From an uncultured Eggerthellaceae bacterium (GTDB lineage: Bacteria > Actinomycetota > Coriobacteriia > Coriobacteriales > Eggerthellaceae): a stretch of 45,906 nucleotides of DNA. How positions within the stretch are numbered: position 1 is the first letter of the stretch; every line of letters starts with the position of its first letter. The stretch covers positions 1-45,906 of the forward strand of contig CALUHI010000017.1 in NCBI GenBank assembly GCA_944320405.1, in the 5' to 3' direction. Shown one piece after another: positions 7,877 through 16,283 of the stretch. The notes below the pieces were generated by a model. That model saw nothing but the letters and a program-made list of their open reading frames with translations, searched no databases and was not told the DNA's origin. The position numbers and the translations under genes were made by a program.

Positions 7877-9070
7877 CTACGCAAATCCTACGGGTTTTGC
7901 AGGGGATTCATTCATATCGGAGTCGGCGAGGGCAGCGGCGATGTCTTGGGCTGTCACGATAGTGTCGTCTGTGCGCAGCGCTTGCTTGATCACCACGCGG
8001 TCGAACAGGCGCCGCACGGTGCGCGCGTTCGAGAACCCCTTGTGCTGGCGAAGCGACCGCACAGCCGCAGGCAATACTTCGCGTGCGTCGTCGGCAAGCT
8101 GGAACCCCTTCTTCTGGGCAAACGTTTCGAAGATGCGGCACAGCTCGTCGTCGGTGTAGCTTTCAAACGGCACGCGGAACCCGAAGCGGTCGCGCAGGCC
8201 GGGGTTCATCTCCATCAGGTGGTCCATCTGGTCGGGGTAGCCCGCTGCGATGCAGATCACGCGGTCGCGGTCGGCTTCGAGCATCTCGGTGAGCGTGTCC
8301 ACGGCCTCGTTGGCGTACTCGTTGCCTCGCGTTGCCACCAGGCGGTACGCCTCATCGATGAACAGGATGCCGCCATAAGCCTTGCGCACCATGGCGCGCA
8401 CCAGGCGCGGCGTTTGGCCTACGAATCGCCCAATGAGGTCGGCGGCGTCGGCCTTCACGAACACGCCCTTGCCCGACGTCACGCCCGTCTCGTCGTAGAA
8501 CGCCAGCAGACGGCGCGCGAGCTCGGTCTTTCCCGTGCCCGGAGGGCCGGTGAACACCATGTGGACGCTCTCGATGGCCTCGCGTCCGCGCTTCGACACG
8601 GCGTTGCCGATCTCATGTACCAGGCGGCGCTGTTCGTCCAGGCCAACCAGTCCGGCAAACGGGTCGGTGGCCAGGGCTTTCTCGATGTTGGTGGCAGGCT
8701 TGAAGTCGCGGGCGCGGGCGACTTCGTGCTCGGGATCCATGGCGGCGACCTCTGCCATCAGGTGCAGCTGTGCGGCGTTTTGCGCAGACGGCTTCACTTC
8801 GTGGTAGGACACATCGCAGTTGTCGAACACGCGGCGCACTGCTGCGACGGCGGTTTTGTTGCTGGGCGATCCCATGCCGATGAACGGCTTTTCGGGCTCC
8901 TTCAGAAGGAAGGGCAGTCGTGTGCGGCCATTGTCGCAGGTGGCTTTCCCCACCATCATCTTCACGTTCGAGGCGCGCAGGAAGTTGACCGCCTCGGCCA
9001 GGCCCTCGAAGTCGGGTTCGACATCGCCGTAGTCAAGAATGCCGGCGTAAAAGGTTCCGATAGGCTCCAT
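7877..9070 (-). CDS. AAA+ ATPase of the CbbX/SpoVK type
   Basis: This 397-residue protein has a C-terminal AAA+ motor: Walker A GPPGTGKT (residues 175-182), Walker B ILFIDE (Asp239, Glu240) and an arginine-finger motif GLRDRF (291-296). The family includes CbbX and SpoVK, ring ATPases that remodel protein complexes. Residues 1 to about 130 form a separate domain that I do not recognise. I chose the ATG at 9070 because GGAGGTG lies just upstream, overlapping the TGA of the preceding gene; the longer frame lacks such a site. It is the last of four genes read from 11052 and is followed by a terminator. It probably acts as the remodelling motor of the system encoded around it (inference). Confidence 0.87.
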   Translation of the reverse strand: MEPIGTFYAGILDYGDVEPDFEGLAEAVNFLRASNVKMMVGKATCDNGRTRLPFLLKEPEKPFIGMGSPSNKTAVAAVRRVFDNCDVSYHEVKPSAQNAAQLHLMAEVAAMDPEHEVARARDFKPATNIEKALATDPFAGLVGLDEQRRLVHEIGNAVSKRGREAIESVHMVFTGPPGTGKTELARRLLAFYDETGVTSGKGVFVKADAADLIGRFVGQTPRLVRAMVRKAYGGILFIDEAYRLVATRGNEYANEAVDTLTEMLEADRDRVICIAAGYPDQMDHLMEMNPGLRDRFGFRVPFESYTDDELCRIFETFAQKKGFQLADDAREVLPAAVRSLRQHKGFSNARTVRRLFDRVVIKQALRTDDTIVTAQDIAAALADSDMNESPAKPVGFA

Positions 9071-9071
9071 A

Positions 9072-9524
9072 TCACACCTCCATAAAGCTGTCGAGGAATC
9101 TGCGCCACGCGCTGCGGCGGCGCGGGCGCGTTCCGCATCGGGCGACGGCGCGTTCCAGTTTTGGCCACTCATCCGAGAAGAACGAGCGTGCATCGGCTAG
9201 CGCGGCGTCGATGGCCTCGGGCTCTGCTGTGCTCAAATCGCGCCGCCAGCTGATCTGGCCGCTGATGGGGCTGAATTCGAAATCGAACCACGCGTCGTCT
9301 TCTTGGTCCATGCACCACGAGAGAAACGAGCGCCCGGCGGCAGCGTCGTCGGGCAGCCTCAGCGGTGGGTAGAACGTCAGGTGGGGTTGGGGATCCAGCT
9401 GAAACTGCACGGCAATGCGTGCATGGTCGCACCGGATGAACCCGGCTGAGCGGTTTTCGTCCACGGCGTGGAATTTCGCCTCGCCGCAAAGCGCGCAGGG
9501 AAGGTCGTTGCGGGCGTAGAACAT
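9072..9524 (-). CDS. Small YbjN-like protein with N-terminal Cys pair
   Basis: This is a 150-residue cytoplasmic protein. It opens with CALC and then shows the alternating pattern of the YbjN / type III secretion chaperone-like fold: beta strands around IAVQFQLDPQPHLTFYPPLRLPD cut by short turns, then FDFEFSPISGQISWRRDL and a helical end. This fold call rests on pattern only. Function is unknown; YbjN-like domains often act as binding partners or chaperones of other proteins. The start follows AAAGGAGGG. The stop overlaps the ribosome site of the AAA+ gene, so the two are probably translated together. Two larger YbjN-like proteins lie nearby at 9539 and 16284. Confidence 0.8.
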   Translation of the reverse strand: MFYARNDLPCALCGEAKFHAVDENRSAGFIRCDHARIAVQFQLDPQPHLTFYPPLRLPDDAAAGRSFLSWCMDQEDDAWFDFEFSPISGQISWRRDLSTAEPEAIDAALADARSFFSDEWPKLERAVARCGTRPRRRSAWRRFLDSFMEV

Positions 9525-9538
9525 GGCAGTTCCCTCCT

Positions 9539-10336
9539 TTATTCCTCGTCGTCGTGCTTCGGCTCGGGGTCGAAGTCGGCGTCGAATTCGAAATCGTCCA
9601 GTTCGTCGTAGTCTTCGGAATAGATGTCGAACGCCTTGCCCACGCTGGTTCCGCGCGAGATCAGGCTGAACAGCCGCATCGTCTCGAAGCAGCTGGCCAG
9701 GGCACAAAGCAAGCAGCGCTCGAACTTCTCCGGGTCGTCATAGGGCATGGTGTAGCGGAACTTCACGGCACCGTCGGCACCGATGCGCGAAAACCCGCGG
9801 ACAAGCAGCGTTCCGTTCACCAGCATCACGAACAGGTTCGCGTCGCGGATGTGCTCAGGGTCCACGCAGTAGCCCGAATCGACTTCGACGAAGGCGGTCC
9901 CGTTGCGCTGGGCCCGGCACCTGATCAGGCATGACTTTGCCCCGCGAAAAGAGGGTGCTTCCCACCAGCCGTCTTCGCCGGGATGGAACACGAACGAGGG
10001 GCACTCGTCCAGGCATTGGGCAAGCTCGTCGTCTGCGCTGCGCCCCCGTTCGTTGCGGGGCTGCGGTCGATCGCCGCCCCTGCGCGCGCCTGAAGTGCCG
10101 TCTGCTGTCTGGCTGGATGCGGCGTCTTCCTCATCCTGTTCGTCTTCGCCATCAGAGAAGCTGCCGGTGCACGCAAGGCGTGCGCGTTCGATGGTGGTCC
10201 GTGCGAGCAGCCTTTCAAGCGGTGTTCGCTCGCGCTTCTCGTCGCTATGCATCTTGCTGGGTTTCGAGGCGGTTTTTTTCTCATCGCGTTTGGCGGAGTC
10301 AGAGCCTTCCACCATGTCGATCGTCAGCTCGGTCAT
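9539..10336 (-). CDS. YbjN-like protein with charged N-terminal extension
   Basis: This 265-residue protein starts at the ATG at 10336, which has ACGGAGGA upstream and overlaps the TAA of the previous gene by one base. Residues 1 to about 110 are highly charged and probably disordered (many Lys, Glu, Asp, Arg, Ser). Residues from about 115 to 240 resemble the YbjN fold, with a polar strand pattern FVEVDSGYCVDPEH and LFVMLVNGTLLVRGF, then MPYDDPEKFERCLLCALASCFE. The C-terminus is an acidic tail of Asp and Glu. It shares the strand-turn-DDP(E/D)K-helix layout with the protein at 16284, suggesting that they are distant paralogues. Function is unknown. Confidence 0.8.
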   Translation of the reverse strand: MTELTIDMVEGSDSAKRDEKKTASKPSKMHSDEKRERTPLERLLARTTIERARLACTGSFSDGEDEQDEEDAASSQTADGTSGARRGGDRPQPRNERGRSADDELAQCLDECPSFVFHPGEDGWWEAPSFRGAKSCLIRCRAQRNGTAFVEVDSGYCVDPEHIRDANLFVMLVNGTLLVRGFSRIGADGAVKFRYTMPYDDPEKFERCLLCALASCFETMRLFSLISRGTSVGKAFDIYSEDYDELDDFEFDADFDPEPKHDDEE

Positions 10337-11052
10337 TATCGTTCCTCCGTCTCTTCTCCAATCGCACATTCGCCAATCGCGCGGGCGATGATCTTGTCGG
10401 CGTCTTCTTGGATGCAAGGAGGTTGCGCATCAATGCATGCGGCGTGGTGACGGCAAGCATCGGCGCCGCGCAGATACCAAGCCGCGCTCTCGCGGTAACG
10501 CTCGATGATCAGGGATTCCTTCAGCTTCGCGTCGTTTGCCAGGAACGCTTTCCACACGGTCAGACGAACCAGGCGCTTTTCCGTTTCGGCGATGGCGGCA
10601 CGCAGGTTGCATGCATCTTTATCGCGACGCTGCTTGCTCCACTCCGACATCTGCGACGTGACGGGGTCGGTCTCGTCTTCCTGCTCGGTTCGGCGGGCTT
10701 CTTCTGCCCGCTGCTTCTCCAGCGCCTCGAGGCGTTCGTCGACGAGCGCGATGTCCACTTTCAGCCGATCGATCTCGTCTTGTGCCAGGCCCAACAGCGC
10801 ATGGCGCTTTTGGGCGAGCGCTTCGATTTCTGCGAGAAACGAGGCGCGCAAGGAATCCAGGTATGCCGATTTCGCGACGCCGTCGGAAACCACCACCAGA
10901 TTGCGGCGTCCGTCGTGCCAGCCCGCAAACGACAGACGGATTCGTCTGACCAGTCCTAGCTGCGTGGCATCAAACCAGCTGGTGCCAACATCAAGGTATT
11001 CAGGGGCCTTGTCGCGTTCGGCATCATCGTTTTTCAGCCAGTCAAAGAACAT
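10336..11052 (-). CDS. Coiled-coil protein of unknown function
   Basis: This is the first gene of the four-gene AAA+ operon. I start it at the ATG at 11052 (product MFFDWLK...) because AAAGGA lies seven bases before; the ATG at 11070 has no such site. The 238-residue product has a short N-terminal globular part with RRIRLSFAGWHDGRRNLVVV. Heptad-rich helices follow, about residues 70-125 (EIEALAQKRHALLGLAQDEI, then a long Glu/Arg/Leu stretch) and 140-190. The C-terminal part contains several cysteines and histidines (CRHHAACIDAQPPC) that could bind metal. I recognise no family. Its promoter carries the shared CTTCC element. Confidence 0.78.
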   Translation of the reverse strand: MFFDWLKNDDAERDKAPEYLDVGTSWFDATQLGLVRRIRLSFAGWHDGRRNLVVVSDGVAKSAYLDSLRASFLAEIEALAQKRHALLGLAQDEIDRLKVDIALVDERLEALEKQRAEEARRTEQEDETDPVTSQMSEWSKQRRDKDACNLRAAIAETEKRLVRLTVWKAFLANDAKLKESLIIERYRESAAWYLRGADACRHHAACIDAQPPCIQEDADKIIARAIGECAIGEETEER

Positions 11053-11096
11053 CTTCGATCCTTTCCACATTTCGTCCGCGTTTTTCGGATGCCCTC

Positions 11097-11154
11097 ACGA
11101 TACGCGGAGCGTCGTTTCGCGTCTGAAGGGACCGGAGGTGGAAGCGGGGGAAGC
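11097..11154 (-). promoter_or_regulatory. Shared CTTCC-repeat promoter upstream of the AAA+ operon
   Basis: On the minus strand GCTTCC is repeated with a 9-base period (GCTTCCCCCGCTTCC, 11154-11140). After 37 bases comes TATCGT (11102-11097), a plausible -10 box. No TTGACA-like -35 is present. The start codon is 44 bases further on. Compare the sites at 17153, 20374 and 27421. Confidence 0.6.
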
Positions 11155-11158
11155 GTGC

Positions 11159-12685
11159 TTACGCCGAAGAGCCGCCATCAAGGCCCAATGCGCGGTGAAG
11201 CTCAGGGTCCGACTGCGCGAGGATCCAAGAGATGGGCTCCATCGCGTCGCGTGGCGCATAGGGGCCGGTGCCGCGCACGTGTCCGATAGCGCTGCAGGCG
11301 AAGTAGCGCACGGTGGCAAAGCGCGACTCCACCGCGTTGAGGAAATTGCCCATGCCGTTGTCAGCGAAGAAGCGCCGGCACAGCGCATCGTGGGCGTTGC
11401 TGGAAGTTACGGACGGATCGCGCGCCATCAGGTCGCGTGCGGCGGCGTCGTCGAAGTTGCGGAAAAGGCCCGCTTGATCGATCTTTCCCAGCACGATGGC
11501 CAAAGGAGTGCACAGCCGCTGTCCGGCGGGCGTGCCGGAGGCGTCTTGCATTTTGGCGATAAGCGCCGCCAGCACGCGGTCGGGGCTTTCCATCCCCATG
11601 CCAGCGGAGTCGATCATCCCCAACCGATGTCGGTTCGCATCGCCCACCAACGGAATGCTCATCGGGTCGATCATCAGCACAACGCCGTCGGCGATGCCGT
11701 ACTGCACTTGCCGCTCGTGCTCGGTGTTGGCGACGAACGATTCGCCGGGAACGTCCATCAGGTGCACCGTGCGCGGCGGCACCAGGGCGGAGCTTTGCAG
11801 CCGGAAGCTTAAGGCGCGCGAAGTCGGCTGCGAAAGATCGGTAGGTTCGACGGTCATCGACACCTCGCCCGCCGCGTAGTCGGCGACGACCTCGCGATGG
11901 AAGGCGCTTGAATCGCCTGGCGGAAACGACACGCTGATGCCGCGTGCGGGGGCGATCTGCTCGGTCAGCGCGTACGAGACGGCGTTCAGGAACGCAGTCT
12001 TTCCTGTAGAGCGCCCGCCTGCCACGGGGATGCACACGGCGCGCGTTTCCTTACCCTCGACGGCATGGGGTTTTGCGGGGTTGGTGCACACCGCTTCGAG
12101 CTCGTCGCGTTTGAACGTCCTGCCGTCTTTGTCGGATTCGTCGGATCCGAACCAGGTGCAGGGCAGCTTCTGCCCGCACGTGCAGGTGTGGTGCAAAACG
12201 CCGTAGCGCCCGGGGCGCAGGCGGTAGTGGATGGCGCCGCATGAAGGGCAGCGGTACCCTGGCAGCTGGAAGGGCATCTTGCAGGTGGGGCAGATTCCGC
12301 TCAGGTCAGCGCGCTTTGCATGCAGGGCGTCGACGCGCCTCATCACAGCAACGCCGAGGGCGCTGGGCGCGGCGGCTATTGCAACGACGGTGGCATGAGC
12401 GAGCGTGATCAGCGCCATCATGGGGAAACCGCCCACAATGATGGCGGTCAAAGAAGAAAGGCCTGTCGTGAAAGGAATCGCTCGTTCGATGAAGCCGGTT
12501 CCGTATGGCGCGAAAAGGGCGCGTCGAATTCTTACAAGTCTTTCTCGGGCTTTTCTTCCTAAAGCTGCAAACGCTTCTTTAGCCGTGGCGACAAGGTCGG
12601 GAAACCCCTGGTCAAGAAAGTAATGCGCCTGTGCCGGCTCGGCTGGCAGCAGCTTTCGGGCTGCCTGCATCTCAGCGCTGTCCAT
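11159..12685 (-). CDS. Membrane-anchored zinc-ribbon GTPase (DO-GTPase-like)
   Basis: This 508-residue protein has a helical N-terminus, two hydrophobic spans (about residues 76-114), a zinc-ribbon pair (Cys132/135/146/149, then Cys168/170 and following) and a C-terminal P-loop GTPase-like domain. The latter shows Walker A GGRSTGKT (223-230), Walker B HLMDVPGE (Asp311), a guanine-specificity-like GKID (400-403) and a CSAIG motif near the end. The start at 12685 follows GGAGGGGAGG. It is related in layout to the soluble GTPase at 29292 (GTRSSGKS, FFDAAGED, SKFD, VSSLG). I place both in the DO-GTPase group named by Aravind and colleagues, from memory. It is preceded by a small membrane protein, probably in the same operon. 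Confidence 0.82.
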   Translation of the reverse strand: MDSAEMQAARKLLPAEPAQAHYFLDQGFPDLVATAKEAFAALGRKARERLVRIRRALFAPYGTGFIERAIPFTTGLSSLTAIIVGGFPMMALITLAHATVVAIAAAPSALGVAVMRRVDALHAKRADLSGICPTCKMPFQLPGYRCPSCGAIHYRLRPGRYGVLHHTCTCGQKLPCTWFGSDESDKDGRTFKRDELEAVCTNPAKPHAVEGKETRAVCIPVAGGRSTGKTAFLNAVSYALTEQIAPARGISVSFPPGDSSAFHREVVADYAAGEVSMTVEPTDLSQPTSRALSFRLQSSALVPPRTVHLMDVPGESFVANTEHERQVQYGIADGVVLMIDPMSIPLVGDANRHRLGMIDSAGMGMESPDRVLAALIAKMQDASGTPAGQRLCTPLAIVLGKIDQAGLFRNFDDAAARDLMARDPSVTSSNAHDALCRRFFADNGMGNFLNAVESRFATVRYFACSAIGHVRGTGPYAPRDAMEPISWILAQSDPELHRALGLDGGSSA

Positions 12686-12751
12686 GGATGCCTCCCCTCC
12701 ATTCATGTTCCTCAACGATTCGCGTGCGATGTGCAAAAAGGAAGGTGCCGG

Positions 12752-12955
12752 CTATTTCGAGCGGGTGCGCTTTTTTGACACGCGCTTGAATGAGCGGAAG
12801 TAAACGAGCGCTGCCAAGGCGCTTCCGTACATTGCAGCAGTGGCCATCACGATGGTCTCCAAAGGCAGTTCTACGTTCGCGCTGAGCCACGTCATGGCTT
12901 CCACGAACACTCCCAGTGCGAAGAAGAAGACGAGCACTCCCAAGCATCCCTGCAT
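12752..12955 (-). CDS. Small two-span membrane protein
   Basis: This 67-residue protein has two hydrophobic spans (about residues 4-22 and 34-52) and a basic tail RSFKRVSKKRTRSK that should face the cytoplasm. The ATG at 12955 has GGGAAAGGA upstream; the longer frame start at 12991 would add a charged segment without a ribosome site. It is 66 bases upstream of the membrane GTPase gene on the same strand, so a joint transcript and a physical partnership are plausible. No family is recognised. Confidence 0.72.
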   Translation of the reverse strand: MQGCLGVLVFFFALGVFVEAMTWLSANVELPLETIVMATAAMYGSALAALVYFRSFKRVSKKRTRSK

Positions 12956-12999
12956 GTCCTTTCCCTTTCTCGTTGCGGATGGGAAAAGCATGGGTCATC

Positions 13000-13034
13000 T
13001 GCTGGAGGCGCGCAGGGGAGACGGCGGGGGAATG
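13000..13034 (-). promoter_or_regulatory. Weak relative of the shared CTTCC promoter element
   Basis: The minus strand reads ATTCCCCCGC, then GTCTCC and, ten bases later, CCTCCAGC. This partly resembles the shared element but lacks the exact repeat and the well-placed -10 box. It lies 45-80 bases before the small membrane protein. I list it only as a possible degenerate site. Confidence 0.25.
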
Positions 13035-13168
13035 CAGGGGATGCCGACGTGACGCCTTGCACGCAGTGTTCGCAAAAAGGCGTACGGATCAAGCGCCTCC
13101 AATGTCGCGCGGAGGGAGGCGCACAGCATGATACCGACAGCGTTGCGCAGGGAAAGACGCCGTGATCG

Positions 13169-16100
13169 TTAGAGAAATTCCTTGAGCAGGGTGTTAACGC
13201 ATTCGCGCCAGTCGAGCTTGATCTGTTCCGGGCTTCGTTCGTTGCTTGGGTTGGGTGACGAAGTTTGGCGTGCTATGCGAAGAAGTTGATCGAGAGTTCG
13301 CTCGGTTGGCGTTGACGTCGGATCCAGATTCGGGTCAAGCAGGAGGAACATCCGCTTGGCAAGCACGGGCATCTCGGAGGCACCCTCAAGCTGCAAAATG
13401 ATTGCGCTTGCCTGTGATGCGGTAATCAGTCCGAGACCCGCCAATGCGAAAACGCAATTGGTTGCCCGGGTGAGCCACCCGTCTGAATTAGCGATTATCA
13501 GGTCGTTTCCCAGCTGCATGAGAGCTTTCTGCGACAGCTCGACTGGCTCGATGCCGGGACGTTCATCGCGAGGCGAAGGGTCTTTCCACAGCAGGTAGGC
13601 AGCTAGCGCTGAATAGGCGTTGAATCGTTGAAGGGAAGCATCGGTTCCGCAATTCTTCGCCGCATCTTCGATGATGCGCACCGCGGCAGTGCGGATGAGC
13701 TCCCATTCGTCGTCGGTGAGAAGGGGGTATCTCGTCGCGTATATCCAGGCAAAGTTGGCGCATTCGGCGTAGGCGGGGCCTTCGGTCGCAAGCTCGGAGG
13801 CAGCAATGCGTGCGATTTCTTGAAAGGTTTCCGAATGTTCGATATCGGAGGGGTAACTTGGGCATGGCAGCATGGCTCCAAACAAGATTGCCCAGGTCAG
13901 ACAATCGTAACGACCAAGAGCGCGCGTGCGGACCTCGTCGCTTGACGAGTGGATGTCGCAGCCGATCTGGTTGAGGAGATCCTTGCTGGAAGTGCAGCGC
14001 GTGGCGCGCAGAAGCACATCCAGCCAGTGGCAGCTCTCTATCATCTCTGCGGGAGCAACCCCCAGGTTTTCGCCGTGCTTGGCGCGTCGATACAGGTCAG
14101 TGGCGAAATGCTCCATCACCAGAAGGTTGTCTTCCCTCAGCCACCCACTCTCACGCGCCTCCCGAAGCACAGTTGCCTGCGCAGTGGCGACGGTTCCGGT
14201 GAAGAAATGGTTCTTCCATATAAGCGGCATCGCGTCGGGGGCGTCGATGCGCACGCCCAATGATATCTCCACCAGCATTTTGCGGGTCTGGCGGTCGCTG
14301 ATGTGCTCGTAGAGCCTGTCGAGAATGACTCGGCTGGCGAACGAGCGGTCACGCTGCTCGGCAAGCAGTACGGTTTGAAGAACGATGCGTCCCCACCCGC
14401 CGCGCGGGACATTAGCATGCAAGTGCTTCAACTCATCGGCGATGTGAACCAACGATTTCGAAGCGTCTTCGAGGAGCCATTGAGCTGCGAGGCAGGCGAA
14501 CAGCGATGAAAAGCGCACTTCGATCTGCGACTCTTCAATTCTAAACAGCATCTGGAGCGACGACGAAAGCGGCAGTGCACGTGACGAGAGAAGGGAGGCA
14601 CCCGTCCCGGCTTTCTGCGTGAGGACTGTGTCGAAGTGCTCCAGATCGACCAGAACGCGATCGTTGTACGTTTTTGCGGCACCGGTCGGCAGTGTTTCCA
14701 TGATCGTGCTTATCAGAGCAGACACGATCGAGCGGTCGCGGGTTCGGTCGGAAAACGCCTCGGCAACGTCGTCAGCGGAAGCAATGGTGCCGCCGTCGCG
14801 GATCTGCGCGGCAAGAATCGACAGCAGTCCAAGATCGTGCCGTCGGCTGTGCATGTTGAAGCCGAGAATGCTCAGGGTGCGATCCAGCGAAAGCGCCAGA
14901 TCGTGGTAACCCCAACGGGCCCCGGTGCCGAACCAGCGCCACCAGGTGTGAAGGAACCTTCGTCGGGTGACGGGGTTTTGCATCGTCTGGCTGTCGAGAG
15001 AGAACAGATTCATCGTTCGGAGAGAATCTCCGGTTTCTTCGGCAGGGGCGAATGCGGCGGGAAGCAAATCAAGAAGCTTTTCCCATACCTCCATGCGCGA
15101 GGGTTCAGCAAGCACCACAACGCAGCGGGCAACCTTCAATGCGTGCGTGATGGCGCTCGGAAGGGGATCTTTGAGCCAAAGCGCGCCGACGAAGTCGATG
15201 AGCACGAATGCATTTTCAGCTCGAGCTCCTGGCGTCGCCAAGGGGTTTCCAGGAAGATATGCCTCAGTGAGCGCGTCCAACGATGCGGATGCCATTGCTT
15301 CTGTTTCTTGCGTGTCGTTGGATCCGGAGTAGGGTGACCACCCGTCCCCCGGGCAGAGCGCGGGGGAAAGGTAGACGACGTTTTCGCATTCTTCGAGGTC
15401 TTTGTACGACGCAACCTCGCTCAAGCCGTTCATAGGGCGTTTTTCCAAGGCGGAAGCCAAAAGACATGAACGCAACAGGCGCGCGGCGAAGCGGTCTTCG
15501 ACGCCCACCAGGGACAGTCGGCGTTCTTCGATGGGAGGTTTATCGTTGACCACCTTGTCGCCCATCGCCATGAGAAAGTGGTTTATTGTGGTGATGGTTC
15601 CGACGGGCGTGTTTCTATCGTCGGGATGCAGCCCTACGTCCTCGAGGGTTGCCTCAATTTCGGCGCGTTCTTCGGAGGTTTTGTCTAGCAGGTCGATCAG
15701 GGCGTCGAGACCCGATTTTTCTTTTGGTGGGTCCGCCTTGTTGGCGGTTGTTTGCGATGCCGTATCGTCGACGGTTTCGGAAGCAAGGCTGATTTCCGCA
15801 GATTGCGGATCGTCTTCTTGCTCGGTCGCCTTCGTGCGCGATAGGCTGCGAAGCGCCGCGAGCGCGCTCAGCCCTTTTGTCAGGGAAGATGCGCTGGGAG
15901 CTGCTTCAGTATCGCCGACCTGCGGCTTGGGCGCTGCGGATGAAACCCCTTCTTGCGAGATGAGGGCAAGGCTGGCAAGCGCGCGTTCGCCAGCGCTCTC
16001 CGGTTCACGGGGCTCTACGAATTCGAACCCGCCGCTGGTTCGGGATCCGCCGGGCAGCTCAAATCCGCCCCACGACCCCTTGCGATCATCGCGCGTGTGG

Positions 16101-16276
16101 TTGCTGCGTTTTCCTTCGTCGTTGTCGGATTCTGACAGAACGCGCGTTATGGGAAGCGGGAACCGTTCCGTGCCGATGCACCAATCGACGCGGTCATGAT
16201 GCGCGCCATTGATCGAGCGCACCTCCCAAGGTGCGCTCTCTATGGCGTTTCGCAGGATGTCGTCGTAGGGCTGCAC
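13169..16276 (-). CDS. Large protein of unknown function (possible degenerate STAND-like NTPase)
   Basis: This 1035-codon frame begins with GTG at 16276, eight bases after the stop of the preceding gene. There is no clear ribosome site and no other nearby start, so translation probably depends on coupling. Residues about 45-200 are Ser/Asp/Glu-rich and likely disordered. Around residue 357 FVLIDFVG looks like a Walker B strand, and near 385 CVVVLAEPS looks like a sensor strand; no P-loop GKT or GKS is seen in the expected place (SLVGVEDRFAARLL, 255-268). From about 430 to the end it is all-helical and repeat-like. This could be an ATPase that has lost nucleotide binding, but the reading is weak. 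It is paired with a YbjN-like protein. Confidence 0.72.
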   Translation of the reverse strand: MQPYDDILRNAIESAPWEVRSINGAHHDRVDWCIGTERFPLPITRVLSESDNDEGKRSNHTRDDRKGSWGGFELPGGSRTSGGFEFVEPREPESAGERALASLALISQEGVSSAAPKPQVGDTEAAPSASSLTKGLSALAALRSLSRTKATEQEDDPQSAEISLASETVDDTASQTTANKADPPKEKSGLDALIDLLDKTSEERAEIEATLEDVGLHPDDRNTPVGTITTINHFLMAMGDKVVNDKPPIEERRLSLVGVEDRFAARLLRSCLLASALEKRPMNGLSEVASYKDLEECENVVYLSPALCPGDGWSPYSGSNDTQETEAMASASLDALTEAYLPGNPLATPGARAENAFVLIDFVGALWLKDPLPSAITHALKVARCVVVLAEPSRMEVWEKLLDLLPAAFAPAEETGDSLRTMNLFSLDSQTMQNPVTRRRFLHTWWRWFGTGARWGYHDLALSLDRTLSILGFNMHSRRHDLGLLSILAAQIRDGGTIASADDVAEAFSDRTRDRSIVSALISTIMETLPTGAAKTYNDRVLVDLEHFDTVLTQKAGTGASLLSSRALPLSSSLQMLFRIEESQIEVRFSSLFACLAAQWLLEDASKSLVHIADELKHLHANVPRGGWGRIVLQTVLLAEQRDRSFASRVILDRLYEHISDRQTRKMLVEISLGVRIDAPDAMPLIWKNHFFTGTVATAQATVLREARESGWLREDNLLVMEHFATDLYRRAKHGENLGVAPAEMIESCHWLDVLLRATRCTSSKDLLNQIGCDIHSSSDEVRTRALGRYDCLTWAILFGAMLPCPSYPSDIEHSETFQEIARIAASELATEGPAYAECANFAWIYATRYPLLTDDEWELIRTAAVRIIEDAAKNCGTDASLQRFNAYSALAAYLLWKDPSPRDERPGIEPVELSQKALMQLGNDLIIANSDGWLTRATNCVFALAGLGLITASQASAIILQLEGASEMPVLAKRMFLLLDPNLDPTSTPTERTLDQLLRIARQTSSPNPSNERSPEQIKLDWRECVNTLLKEFL

Positions 16277-16283
16277 GAAGGGA

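Noticed and set aside
7512-8159. 215-residue open frame starting in the inverted-repeat element
   Set aside because: It crosses from the element into the opposite strand of the AAA+ gene and changes character there; the AAA+ frame is certain.
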